This document shows, piece after piece, positions 43,690-51,806 of a DNA stretch of 64,000 nt. This DNA comes from Streptomyces sp. NL15-2K (GTDB taxonomy: Bacteria > Actinomycetota > Actinomycetes > Streptomycetales > Streptomycetaceae), in NCBI RefSeq assembly GCF_030551255.1, contig NZ_CP130630.1, forward strand, positions 12,027,001-12,091,000, given 5' to 3'. Below the pieces are notes generated by a model. It was not told the DNA's origin, did no database searches, and saw only the letters and a program-made list of their open reading frames with translations. The position numbers and the translations under genes were made by a program. Within the stretch, counting starts at the first letter, position 1. Every line of letters begins with the position of its first letter.

Positions 43690-44074
43690 ATGTACAGCGC
43701 GGCGTATCGCGGTGGTGGCCTCGATGGTGGGGATGCTCATGGCGGTTCCCGCCGGCATGACCACGGCCCATGCCGGTGACGGTGACGCGGGGACGGGCGG
43801 TGTCCTGTCCAACGTCTCCGGCAGGAACTCCTCCGGCCACGCCAACCTCTGCGGCACGGGCAAGCTGGCGCTCTTCAAGGAGCGTACCTGTGTGACCAAG
43901 GACAACGGCAAGGGCGGCGGGGACAAGGCGGGCCCCAGCGGCGGCGTCCTGTCCAACCTCCTGTTCGCCCGCAACGCCTCGGGCCACAGCAACAACTGCG
44001 GCAACGAGACGGTGGCGGTGTTCAGCCGGACCACCTGCGTCACCGTGGGCCTGGCAGGGACAAGTATCCGATGA
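43690..44074 (+). pseudogene. Chaplin-like secreted repeat protein with a frameshift in its signal sequence
   Basis: AAGGAA precedes an ATG at 43690, but the frame from that ATG ends quickly. One frame over, from the fifth codon, comes RRIAVVASMVGMLMAVPAGMTTAHA, a good twin-basic signal peptide. Two repeats follow: GGVLSNVSGRNSSGHANLCG with ERTCVT, and GGVLSNLLFARNASGHSNNCG with RTTCVT. Each repeat has two cysteines about 14 residues apart, like short chaplin domains on the Streptomyces surface. Adding one base near 43700 would fuse the start to the signal peptide as MYSARRIAVV. Either the gene carries a one-base deletion or it starts at GTG 43712 without the charged signal region. Confidence 0.6.
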
Positions 44075-44080
44075 AGGCGG

Positions 44081-45292
44081 ATGGTTCGGACTGATATGTC
44101 GTCAACTTCTCTGTGCATCGGCGTAGTAGCGCCACTGACGGGGCGACTGGCCCCCCTCGGGGCACCGCTGTCGTACGTCCTGCGCGCGCTGGGACCCCGG
44201 CTCGCGCACGTCCGCAACGGCGGCCGCCCCTACGACGTGAACGTCGCCGTACGCGACAGCCGCTCCGATCCGGGGGCCGCCCGGCAGGCCGTGCGCGACC
44301 TGGTCGACGTCGACGCGGCGCACATCGTGCTCACGATGGCCGGGACCCGCGTGCTGCCCGCCGTCACCGACGCCTGTGAGGCGACGGAGGTCCCTTGCGT
44401 GTCGACCACCTTTCCCTGGCAGGCGTACGTCCATACGCGCGGCGCCGATCCCGGGCACCGCTTCCGGTGGACGTACCACTTCGCCTGGGGACTGGACGAC
44501 ATCGCCACCGTCTTCGCCGACCTGTGGGAAGGGATCGACGGCCGGCGCGCCATCGGATGTCTCTGGAACGACGATCTGCAAGGCGGGTTGCTGCGCCACG
44601 ACCGGCACGGCTTCACACCGGCGGCGTCCGAGCGCGGACACACCCTGGTCGACCTCGGCGCCTACCGCGAACCCGCCGGTGACTTCCACGCACAGGTCGG
44701 CCGGATGCGGGAACACGGCGCGGACCTCGTCACCAGCGCCGCGACCGCCACCGACCTGGCCCTCTTCCACCGGCAGGCCCGCGAGGCGGGGCTGCGGCCC
44801 CGGCTGATCACCTGCTCGCGCTGGCTGACGTACCCCCACACCCACAACACTCCCGCCCCCGACGTCCACGGCGAACTCGCCGACGCGCGCGTGGCCACCC
44901 TGGTCTACTGGAGCCCCGACCATCCCTACCGCTCCAGCCTGGACGGCACCACCTGCGCCGAACTCGCCCGTGCCTACCAGCACGCCACAGGCTCCCCCTG
45001 GCTCCAGCCCCTCGGTCTGGCTCACGCCCTCCTGGAGACCGCCCACCAGGCCCTCGCCGTGGCGGCCGATCCCACCGACCGTGCGTCCGTCGCGCAGGCC
45101 ATCGCCGGCACGACCCTCGACACCATCGCCGGAACCCTCGTATGGACGCGCGGACCGACCCCCAACATCGCCCTCCTGCCCCTGGTCGGCGGCCAGTGGC
45201 ACCCCGGCCCGCGAGGCCCACGCCTCGCCATCGTCAGCAACGCCGCACACCCCGGCGTCCCCCTCACCGGGGACCTCACACCGGCACGGTGA
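44081..45292 (+). CDS. Type 1 periplasmic-binding-fold protein, AmiC/urea-receptor-like, without signal peptide
   Basis: A 403-residue protein with the receptor-family fold of branched-chain amino acid and amide-binding proteins (CIGVVAPLTGRLAPLGAPLSYVLRAL at the N-terminus, VRDSRSDPGAARQAVRDLVD near residue 57). It lacks a secretion signal and a lipobox, so it may be a cytosolic ligand sensor or the ligand-binding part of a lost regulator. It stands alone without permease or ATPase genes. The start at ATG 44081 is uncertain; ATG 44096 is an alternative. Confidence 0.65.
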   Translation: MVRTDMSSTSLCIGVVAPLTGRLAPLGAPLSYVLRALGPRLAHVRNGGRPYDVNVAVRDSRSDPGAARQAVRDLVDVDAAHIVLTMAGTRVLPAVTDACEATEVPCVSTTFPWQAYVHTRGADPGHRFRWTYHFAWGLDDIATVFADLWEGIDGRRAIGCLWNDDLQGGLLRHDRHGFTPAASERGHTLVDLGAYREPAGDFHAQVGRMREHGADLVTSAATATDLALFHRQAREAGLRPRLITCSRWLTYPHTHNTPAPDVHGELADARVATLVYWSPDHPYRSSLDGTTCAELARAYQHATGSPWLQPLGLAHALLETAHQALAVAADPTDRASVAQAIAGTTLDTIAGTLVWTRGPTPNIALLPLVGGQWHPGPRGPRLAIVSNAAHPGVPLTGDLTPAR

Positions 45293-45530
45293 CGCGGCCT
45301 CGATAAGGCAGCGGGCGGGCGCTGTGCCTGCCGCGCTGCGGCACAGCGCGTCCTCCACGGCGACCAGGCCGGCTGGTTCCGTACCGAGGTAGTGGTCAAC
45401 AACATCGAGGCCGCCGCACACCATCGCGTGACCCGGAACCCGGCCCAGCACGGCCTCTGAGACGTCTCCCTCGGACGGACACCATCGAGGCCCGCGGCCC
45501 CGGCGCGTGCTTCACCAACGTAGCCGCAGA

Positions 45531-46043
45531 TCAGGGCCCTGCTGTGGGACGCGTGGCGCGGGTCTGTGGCCGTGCCGTGACCAGTCCGGCTTCCACGGCC
45601 GTGAGCAGGGCGAGGGCCGCGTCGAGGTGTGTGGCGTCCCGGTCGGCGGCTGCCGATACGGCCGTAGCCCATTCCCGGCGGACGAGGGCGTAGTTGGTGC
45701 GGCCCTGTTCGGTGGTGTGGACGGTCACCCCGCGGCCGTCGCCGGGGTCACTGCGACGCTCGATGAGGCCCTTCTGTTCCAGGCCGCGCAGGACGGTGGA
45801 GAGGTTGGTGCGCTGCAGCCCGGTCGCGGTGGCGATACGGCTGGGCGGGGCGGCGGGGTCGTGCTGGAGATGGCGCATCACCATGCCCTCGGACGGTGAC
45901 AGGGGGATGGCCCGTTCGTCGCTGTACCCCCGGAACTGGATCTCCCGGCTGATGATCAGCACGAGGTCGGCGAGCTCGGCCCACCGCGGGTCGTCGTTCG
46001 GTGCGGCCGCCGGGGCTGTCGGGTGCGTTCGGTCCTCCATCAC
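45531..46043 (-). CDS. MarR-family repressor
   Basis: A 170-residue winged-helix regulator. LSPSEGMVMRHLQHDPAAPPSRIATATGLQRTNLSTVLRGLEQKGLIERRSDPGDGRGVTVHTTEQGR (residues 50-115) shows the recognition helix and the wing with the DxR signature. It is divergent from a DHA2 exporter gene and the gap holds two palindromes, so it most likely represses that exporter and itself until a toxic ligand binds. Confidence 0.92.
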   Translation of the reverse strand: MMEDRTHPTAPAAAPNDDPRWAELADLVLIISREIQFRGYSDERAIPLSPSEGMVMRHLQHDPAAPPSRIATATGLQRTNLSTVLRGLEQKGLIERRSDPGDGRGVTVHTTEQGRTNYALVRREWATAVSAAADRDATHLDAALALLTAVEAGLVTARPQTRATRPTAGP

Positions 46044-46073
46044 GGCTCCAGCGTACGGGGTTGCCAGGAAGTG

Positions 46074-46122
46074 GTTATGAGGTCATACTCCTTACTGAAC
46101 CTAATAGTTATGACCACATAAC
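46074..46122. promoter_or_regulatory. Two MarR-type operators
   Basis: GTTATGAGGTCATAC (46074-46088) and the perfect inverted repeat GTTATG-ACCA-CATAAC (46107-46122) lie 33 bases apart, centre to centre, about three helical turns, between the MarR and exporter genes. Both match the palindromic AT-rich sites bound by MarR dimers. Confidence 0.7.
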
Positions 46123-46142
46123 ATCAGCCTTTGGGGGCTGCC

Positions 46143-47621
46143 ATGACGACAACCTCTTCCTCCCGCCATGCCGGAACGGCGACGCTCTCGCCCCATGCCA
46201 CCGCCCGTGCGGGCGGACTGCACCCGGTCGGGGTGTTCCTCCTGCTGGCCGGCGCGTTCCTGCCGATCATGGACTTCTTCATCACCAACGTGGCCCTGCC
46301 CAGCATCGACGCCTCGCTGCACGCCTCCGCGTCGTCGCTGGAGCTGGTGATCGCCGGGTACGGCGTGGCATACGCGACCCTGCTGGTCCTCGGCGGCCGA
46401 CTGGGCGACCGCTACGGCCGCCGCCGCATCTTCCTCGGCGCGCTCGTGGGCTTCGTCCTGGCCTCGCTGGCCTGCGGTGTCGCCCCGACCGTGGGCACGC
46501 TGATCGCGGCCCGCATCGTCCAGGGCGCGACCGCCGCGCTGCTCATCCCGCAGGTGCTGGCGACCTTCCACCACGTCCTCGAAGGGGAACGCAGGGCCCG
46601 TGCCGTAGCCCTGTACGGCGCCACCTCCGGCATCGCGGCCGTCATCGGGCAGTTGGTGGGCGGACTGCTGGTCAGCGCCGACATCGCCGGTACCGCCTGG
46701 CGGCCGATCTTCCTGGTCAACGTGCCCATCGGGCTGGTGGTCCTGCTGCTGGCGGCCCGTATCGTCCCGGCCACCCGCTCGCACCACCCGGTCGGCATCG
46801 ACCTGCCCGGCACCCTCCTGTTCGCCGCCACCCTGACCGCCCTGCTCGTCCCGCTGACAGAGGGGCACTCGCTCGGCTGGCCGTGGTGGACCTGGCTGCT
46901 GCTCGTCGCCGCGGTCGTCCTCGGCGCCCTCACGTACGGCGTGGAAAAGCGCGCCGAGCAACGTGGTGAGGTGCCGCTGCTGCCGCCGTCCCTGCTGCGC
47001 CTGCCGTCGATGTCACGCGGCCTGGTGATGCTGTTCGCCTTCAGCATCGGCTTCGGGGCGTTCATGTTCGTCTTCGCCCTGACGGTCCAGAACGGCCTGC
47101 ACGCCGACGCCCTCCACGGCGGCCTGGCGATCCTGCCGATGGCCCTGCTCTTCTTCGCCGGCTCGCTGTTCGCGCCCCGCGCCATCAGCCGGTACGGAAG
47201 GGCCGCGCTGGCGGCGGGCGCGGTCGTCCAACTCGCCGGACTGGTCTCACTGGTGACCGTCCTGGTCGCGAAGTGGCCGGATGTCAACCTCTGGGCCATG
47301 GCGGTACCGCTGGCCCTGGTAGGAGCCGGACAGTCGATGCTGTTCGCCGGCCTGTTCCGCAGCGTGCTCGCCGACGTGCCCACCCACCTCGGCGGCATCG
47401 GCAGCGGCGTGCTGATCACCCTGCAGCAGAGCGGCCTCGCCCTCGGGGTGGCCACGCTCGGCACCCTCTACCTGACCCTGGCACCGCACAACATCGCCCA
47501 CGCCTTCGCCGGCATCGAGTACGTGCAGATGGGCATCGTCGCCCTCCTCGCGGTCGGCGCCGCCGCCCTGCCGCGCTTCACCGACGCCGCGTCGGCCTCC
47601 ACTCCGGTCATCGATGCGTGA
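46143..47621 (+). CDS. DHA2-family MFS drug exporter
   Basis: A 492-residue, 14-helix exporter. TM1 has FLPIMDFFITNVALPSIDASL (motif D1), the 2-3 loop GGRLGDRYGRRRIFLGALVG (motif A), and VQGATAALLIPQVLATF (motif B). It is paired with the divergent MarR regulator and its operators. Typical substrates are lipophilic drugs or antibiotics. The ATG at 46143 is close behind a GGGGG ribosome site. Confidence 0.9.
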   Translation: MTTTSSSRHAGTATLSPHATARAGGLHPVGVFLLLAGAFLPIMDFFITNVALPSIDASLHASASSLELVIAGYGVAYATLLVLGGRLGDRYGRRRIFLGALVGFVLASLACGVAPTVGTLIAARIVQGATAALLIPQVLATFHHVLEGERRARAVALYGATSGIAAVIGQLVGGLLVSADIAGTAWRPIFLVNVPIGLVVLLLAARIVPATRSHHPVGIDLPGTLLFAATLTALLVPLTEGHSLGWPWWTWLLLVAAVVLGALTYGVEKRAEQRGEVPLLPPSLLRLPSMSRGLVMLFAFSIGFGAFMFVFALTVQNGLHADALHGGLAILPMALLFFAGSLFAPRAISRYGRAALAAGAVVQLAGLVSLVTVLVAKWPDVNLWAMAVPLALVGAGQSMLFAGLFRSVLADVPTHLGGIGSGVLITLQQSGLALGVATLGTLYLTLAPHNIAHAFAGIEYVQMGIVALLAVGAAALPRFTDAASASTPVIDA

Positions 47622-47946
47622 TCCCGCCCCTGATGAACACCTGCCCGGCGCTCACCGTAGGACTGGCAGCGGGCCCGCGCCGCGTCGCACCGGTCGACGG
47701 GCCTGCGCTCCCGCCGAATCGGAGGCGTGCGACCGCCTGCCCGGTTGCGCGTGCTGCTGACTTCTTCGCGAACGTCACAGTAGCGCCGGGGAATCAGCTC
47801 TGACCTCAGTGAATGGAACGCGTTCCGCGCACAAAGATGCGTCAGCTCCTCGTTGACCGGCGATCCGCGACAGGGCCAGGGTGGGGGAGCCACATCGGAT
47901 TCCGATCGCCCGTTTCCGGTCACCGAACTGAGCGCAGGAGGCCGCG
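47622..47946. other. Intergenic region with no recognised feature
   Basis: This 325-base gap follows the exporter gene and precedes a small zinc-ribbon gene on the same strand. No convincing terminator, operator or coding remnant was identified in it. Confidence 0.4.
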
Positions 47947-48336
47947 ATGCTCCAGACAGACACCCGTGATCACACCGAGTTCCGGGAACAGGATGAAGGC
48001 GGCGGACTGATCTTCCAGCGCTGCCTGTGGTGCGGTTGCGGCACTCCGGCCTACCGCCGCTCGTACTGCCGGGCCTGCGGGTCCAGAGCCCTCAAGCGGG
48101 AGCGCAGCCCGGGCGCCGGCGTCGTCGTTCGCCGCAACGGACCCGTCCCGCACAACACGTGGTTCGTCGCGATGGACGAGGGATTCACCCTTGTCTGCCA
48201 GATCACCAGGACGGCGCCGATCGTGGTGTCCGTGGGGGCCAGGGTGAAGGTCGTGCAGGCCGTCGACCCGGACTGCCAAGGCCTCCCCGTGGTCGAACTC
48301 ACCCTACCGGCAGCGCCGTTGGAGCGCTGGTGGTGA
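47947..48336 (+). CDS. Zn-ribbon / OB-fold (DUF35-like) protein
   Basis: A 129-residue protein with a rubredoxin-like zinc ribbon (CLWCGCG...YCRACGS, residues 25-46) followed by an OB-fold-like beta domain. Such proteins accompany thiolases, acyl-CoA dehydrogenases and CoA-transferases as non-catalytic partners. The following genes encode a CoA-transferase remnant and an acyl-CoA dehydrogenase, which fits. The coding start at 47947 is preceded by AGGAGG. Confidence 0.75.
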   Translation: MLQTDTRDHTEFREQDEGGGLIFQRCLWCGCGTPAYRRSYCRACGSRALKRERSPGAGVVVRRNGPVPHNTWFVAMDEGFTLVCQITRTAPIVVSVGARVKVVQAVDPDCQGLPVVELTLPAAPLERWW

Positions 48337-48337
48337 C

Positions 48338-48649
48338 ATGACACGGTTCGGGCAGGGCCACGTGCGCGGGCACCCGGCACAACGCGCCGGACGTTCCGCG
48401 CATCGCCGGGTTCTCGCGGGGCCGCTGGTGGAGGACTTCCGTCCCGGCACGACGGAACGGCTCGGACCCGGTCACCGCATCCGCCTCCGGAGCAGAGTGC
48501 CCGCCCTCCCGCCCGGTCGCGAGCCCCATCGCGCCGAGCGGGACACCCGCGCGTACCGCCTGTCGCCGCCGAGCCTGAGCCGGCACACCGCGGAGATTCT
48601 CCACCGCCTCTCCGACCACGCCTCCGCACTGAAAGGAGCGGCGACATGA
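48338..48649 (+). pseudogene. Possible class III CoA-transferase remnant (C-terminal end)
   Basis: A 103-residue frame whose last 30 residues (LSPPSLSRHTAEILHRLSD and a short tail) resemble the C-terminal helix of CaiB/BaiF CoA-transferases. The rest is Arg/Pro-rich with no recognisable core. A CoA-transferase often pairs with glutaryl-CoA dehydrogenase. Its stop overlaps a 21-codon frame that itself overlaps the dehydrogenase ATG, which may keep translation coupled. Identification is weak. Confidence 0.3.
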
Positions 48650-48707
48650 CCGTCCCCGGCCCAGGCACCATGATCGAACCGACCACCGCAACCACCAGGA
48701 GCCCACG

Positions 48708-49886
48708 ATGAGCCGCAAGCCGATGAACGACCCTCTCGACCTGCTCGACATCTCCTCCACCCTCACCGACGAGGAACGCGAGATCCAGGCCACGGTCGCC
48801 AAGTTCCTCGCCGACCGGGTCCGCCCCCACATCGGCGAGTGGTTCGAAAACGCCCACTTCGCCCGCGAACTCGCCCCGGAACTCGGCAAGTTGGGCGTGC
48901 TCGGCATGCACCTCGAAGGGTACGGCTGCGCCGGGACGAACGCGGTCAGTTACGGCCTTGCCTGTCTGGAGCTGGAGGCGGCGGACTCCGGCTTCCGCAG
49001 CTTCGTCTCGGTGCAGGGCTCGCTGTCGATGTTCTCCATCTGGAAGTGGGGCTCGGAGGAGCAGAAGCAGCAGTGGCTGCCCCGGCTCGCCGCCGGTGAG
49101 GCGATCGGCTGCTTCGGCCTGACCGAACCCGACTTCGGCAGCAACCCCGCCGGGATGCGCACCAGGGCCGTCCGCGACGGTGGGGGAGACTGGATCCTGA
49201 ACGGCTCCAAGATGTGGATCACCAACGGCGGCATCGCCGATGTGGCCACCGTCTGGGCGCAGACCGAGGACGGCGTCCAGGGCTTCCTCGTGCCGCGCGG
49301 GACGCCCGGTTTCACCACCCAGGACATCAAGCAGAAGATGTCGCTGCGCGCGTCCATCACCTCGGAGCTGTACTTCGACAACGTACGGTTGCCCGACTCG
49401 GCGCGGCTGCCGCACGTCCAGGGCCTGCGCGGACCGCTGTCCTGCCTGAACGAGGCCCGCTTCGGCATCCTGTTCGGCGCGGTCGGCGCGGCCCGCGACT
49501 CGCTTCAGACGGCCATCGAGTACGCCGACTCCCGCGTGCAGTTCGACAAGCCGATCAGCGCCTTCCAGCTCACCCAGAAGAAGCTCGCCGACATGAGCGT
49601 GTCCCTGGGGAGCGCCGCCCTGCTCGCCGTGCACCTGGGCCGTCTCAAGGACCAGGGCCGCATCCGCCCCGAGCAGATCAGCGTCGGCAAGCTCAACAAC
49701 GTCCGCGAAGCGATCGCCATCGCCCGCGAGTGCCGCACCATCCTCGGCGCCAACGGCATCTCGCTGGAGTACTCACCGCTGCGCCACGCCAACAACCTGG
49801 AATCCGTGCTGACCTACGAAGGCACCAGTGAGATGCACACGTTGGTCGTCGGGCAGGCGATCACCGGCCAGGCGGCGTTCCGCTGA
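48708..49886 (+). CDS. gcdH: Glutaryl-CoA dehydrogenase-like acyl-CoA dehydrogenase
   Basis: A 392-residue flavoprotein. CFGLTEPDFGSNPAGM near residue 137, WILNGSKMWITNGGIADVATVWA near residue 163, the catalytic Glu in LESVLTYEGTSEMHTLVVGQAITG near residue 366, and RFGILFGAVGAARDSLQTAIEYADSRVQFDKPI near residue 252 are typical of the glutaryl-CoA branch. It oxidises and decarboxylates glutaryl-CoA to crotonyl-CoA in lysine and aromatic degradation. A long bidirectional terminator follows at 50001. Confidence 0.85.
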   Translation: MSRKPMNDPLDLLDISSTLTDEEREIQATVAKFLADRVRPHIGEWFENAHFARELAPELGKLGVLGMHLEGYGCAGTNAVSYGLACLELEAADSGFRSFVSVQGSLSMFSIWKWGSEEQKQQWLPRLAAGEAIGCFGLTEPDFGSNPAGMRTRAVRDGGGDWILNGSKMWITNGGIADVATVWAQTEDGVQGFLVPRGTPGFTTQDIKQKMSLRASITSELYFDNVRLPDSARLPHVQGLRGPLSCLNEARFGILFGAVGAARDSLQTAIEYADSRVQFDKPISAFQLTQKKLADMSVSLGSAALLAVHLGRLKDQGRIRPEQISVGKLNNVREAIAIARECRTILGANGISLEYSPLRHANNLESVLTYEGTSEMHTLVVGQAITGQAAFR

Positions 49887-50000
49887 TCACCCGGCTGGGC
49901 CGACCACCAGTTCCTCCGCGACGGTAGAACACCCCGCGACGGCGTCAGGGCAGAACAGGACCGCCGCGGGGTGAGACGGGGCGCCAGGGGCATGGCCGGC

Positions 50001-50046
50001 CGAGGAGCGGACCCGGGCGCGCAGCCACGCCCGGGTCCGCTCCTCG
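50001..50046. terminator. Strong bidirectional terminator
   Basis: A perfect 19-bp stem (CGAGGAGCGGACCCGGGCG at 50001-50019 with its complement at 50028-50046) and an 8-base loop sit between the converging dehydrogenase genes, 115 bases after one stop codon and 11 after the other. Confidence 0.85.
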
Positions 50047-50056
50047 GGACCTGCCT

Positions 50057-51163
50057 TCAGGGGATGACGACGTAGTTGCTGAACCCGCCGTCGCGGTCCT
50101 CGAGGCCCGAGATCGCCTCGTTGACCCTGGACAGCGGGAACGGCTTGGCCTGCAGGTAGGACAGGTCCAAGGCGCCCGTGGCCACCATGTCGGCGAGTTC
50201 CTGACCCTGCGCGGTGCTGAACCAGTTGGAGCCGATCAGCTGGACCTGCTCGTCCATGAGCCACTTCACGTCCACGGGCAACCGGTCGGCCACGCCGCCG
50301 ACGTTGACGACCCTGCCGCCCCTGCGCACGCCCTGCATCGAGTCGAGCATCGTCTCCACGGGTGCCTTGGCGCCCAGGGCGCTGATCACGTAGTCCACGC
50401 CCTCGCCGCCGGTGCGGGACTTCGCCCACTCGCCGGTGGAGCCGTCACCCAGCCGGAAGACCTCGACCCGGTCCGGGGCCAGTTCCTCGACGCGCTTCAG
50501 GAGCTCCTCGTTGCGGCCGGTCCCGAGGATCCGGGAGGCGCCGGAGGCCAGCGCGAGCACCGTCGCCGCGACCCCGAGGGTGCCCGTGACACCGTCGATG
50601 AGCGCGACCTGGCCGGGGCCTGCCGCGGCGTTCTTGAGGGCCCCGTAGGACGTGCCGATGTAGCCCAGCTTGCCGGCCTGCTCGAACGTCATGCTGTCAG
50701 GGATGTTGACGATCGAGTACTGCGGCGCCGTCATGTACTCCGCGAAACCGCCGTACGGATAGAGGTCGAAGATCCGCTGGCCGTCACGGGAGGTACTGAA
50801 GTAGCCGTTCAGCGTGAAGTAGCGGCACCGGCTCAGTTCACCGCCCCGGCACACTTGGCAACTTCCGCATCCACGCAGGGGGTTCACGTACACCCGGTCA
50901 CCGGGCTTGGTGTTGAGCACCGCCTCGCCGACGGCTTCGACCACCCCGGCGGCGTCCAGGCCGAAGATGGCGGGGAACTTGGGCAACGGCTGGTGCGGGA
51001 ACCACGTCGGCCAGTTGTTGATCACGTTGGCCATGTTCGGCACGATCCCGCATGCCTTGACCCGCACCAGGACATCGGTCGGCCGCGGGGTGGGCACGTC
51101 GATGGTGTCCACCGACATCGGCTCACCGAGCGCGTGCAGTCGTGCAGCGAGCATTTTCGCCAT
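50057..51163 (-). CDS. Medium-chain alcohol dehydrogenase family protein
   Basis: A 368-residue MDR enzyme. The structural-zinc loop CGSCQVCRGGELSRC (residues 99-113) is intact and Cys38 is present, but the usual GHE catalytic-zinc motif reads GLDAAG (residues 68-73), so the active-site metal may be absent. The dinucleotide site is LIDGVTGTLGVAATVLALASG near residue 188. It is the last gene of the minus-strand operon beginning with the enolase paralogue, and acts on an unknown alcohol or aldehyde. Confidence 0.8.
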   Translation of the reverse strand: MAKMLAARLHALGEPMSVDTIDVPTPRPTDVLVRVKACGIVPNMANVINNWPTWFPHQPLPKFPAIFGLDAAGVVEAVGEAVLNTKPGDRVYVNPLRGCGSCQVCRGGELSRCRYFTLNGYFSTSRDGQRIFDLYPYGGFAEYMTAPQYSIVNIPDSMTFEQAGKLGYIGTSYGALKNAAAGPGQVALIDGVTGTLGVAATVLALASGASRILGTGRNEELLKRVEELAPDRVEVFRLGDGSTGEWAKSRTGGEGVDYVISALGAKAPVETMLDSMQGVRRGGRVVNVGGVADRLPVDVKWLMDEQVQLIGSNWFSTAQGQELADMVATGALDLSYLQAKPFPLSRVNEAISGLEDRDGGFSNYVVIP

Positions 51164-51215
51164 TGAAATACTCCTTGGAATTCCCTGCGGAAGTGCGCAG
51201 GACCGTTCAGAAAAT

Positions 51216-51758
51216 TCAGAAGGGGTTTGCGTAACCGCTCTCGAGGTCGATGTCCAGCATTCCCATGATGCGGACGCCGGAGTTGTACCAGGCGATGGAC
51301 AAAGACAGTTCGACCATCTGCCGGTCCGTCAGTCGGTCGGCGGCGGCACGCCATGTCTCCTTGGAGACGTCGACCTGGAGCGTGGACTCCTTGGCGAGGC
51401 GCATCACCGCCTTCTCCGTCTCGTCGAACAGGTCGGACGACTCGAAGTCGGCCACCGCCGCGAGTTGTTCCTCGCTCAGCCCGGCCTTGAGGCCGTGCGA
51501 CTGGTGGTGCGCGACCTCGTACGCCGACCGGGTGGCGTGGCCCACGGTCAGGATCGCCAGCTCCCGCAGCCTGGGGCTGAGGTCGGCGGCTCGCAGCGAG
51601 TTGGCGTAGGTCAGGAAGGCGTCCAGCTGGGTCGGCGCGCCCGCGAGGGCGAGGAAGATGTTCGCCGTCGGTACTTTGCGCTCGGCCTCCAGGCGGTCGT
51701 ACAGGGGCTTGTGTGCCTCGTCCGCGTCCTCGCGGCGCAGGTAGGGGATTCGTGCCAT
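51216..51758 (-). CDS. Carboxymuconolactone decarboxylase / AhpD-like protein
   Basis: A 180-residue protein of the AhpD fold. RELAILTVGHATRSAYEVAHHQSHGLKAGLSEEQLAAV (residues 65-102) carries the conserved EVxHH. The CxxC of true AhpD peroxidases is absent, so it is closer to the decarboxylase-like branch. Many such proteins sit beside aromatic ring-cleavage genes, as here. Function remains unproven. Confidence 0.8.
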   Translation of the reverse strand: MARIPYLRREDADEAHKPLYDRLEAERKVPTANIFLALAGAPTQLDAFLTYANSLRAADLSPRLRELAILTVGHATRSAYEVAHHQSHGLKAGLSEEQLAAVADFESSDLFDETEKAVMRLAKESTLQVDVSKETWRAAADRLTDRQMVELSLSIAWYNSGVRIMGMLDIDLESGYANPF

Positions 51759-51806
51759 GGTGTCTCCTCGGGGGACGTGATCGTGCGAAAGGTCAGTGGC
51801 CGGCTG

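Noticed and set aside
45325..45460. Possible C-terminal protein remnant (AGWFRTEVVVNNIEAAAHH)
   Set aside because: It reads like coding sequence but has no start, no recognisable family and only about 40 residues; too little to call.
48646..48711. 21-codon frame overlapping the glutaryl-CoA dehydrogenase start
   Set aside because: The overlaps with both neighbours are suggestive of coupling, but the peptide has no feature and the overlap may be chance.
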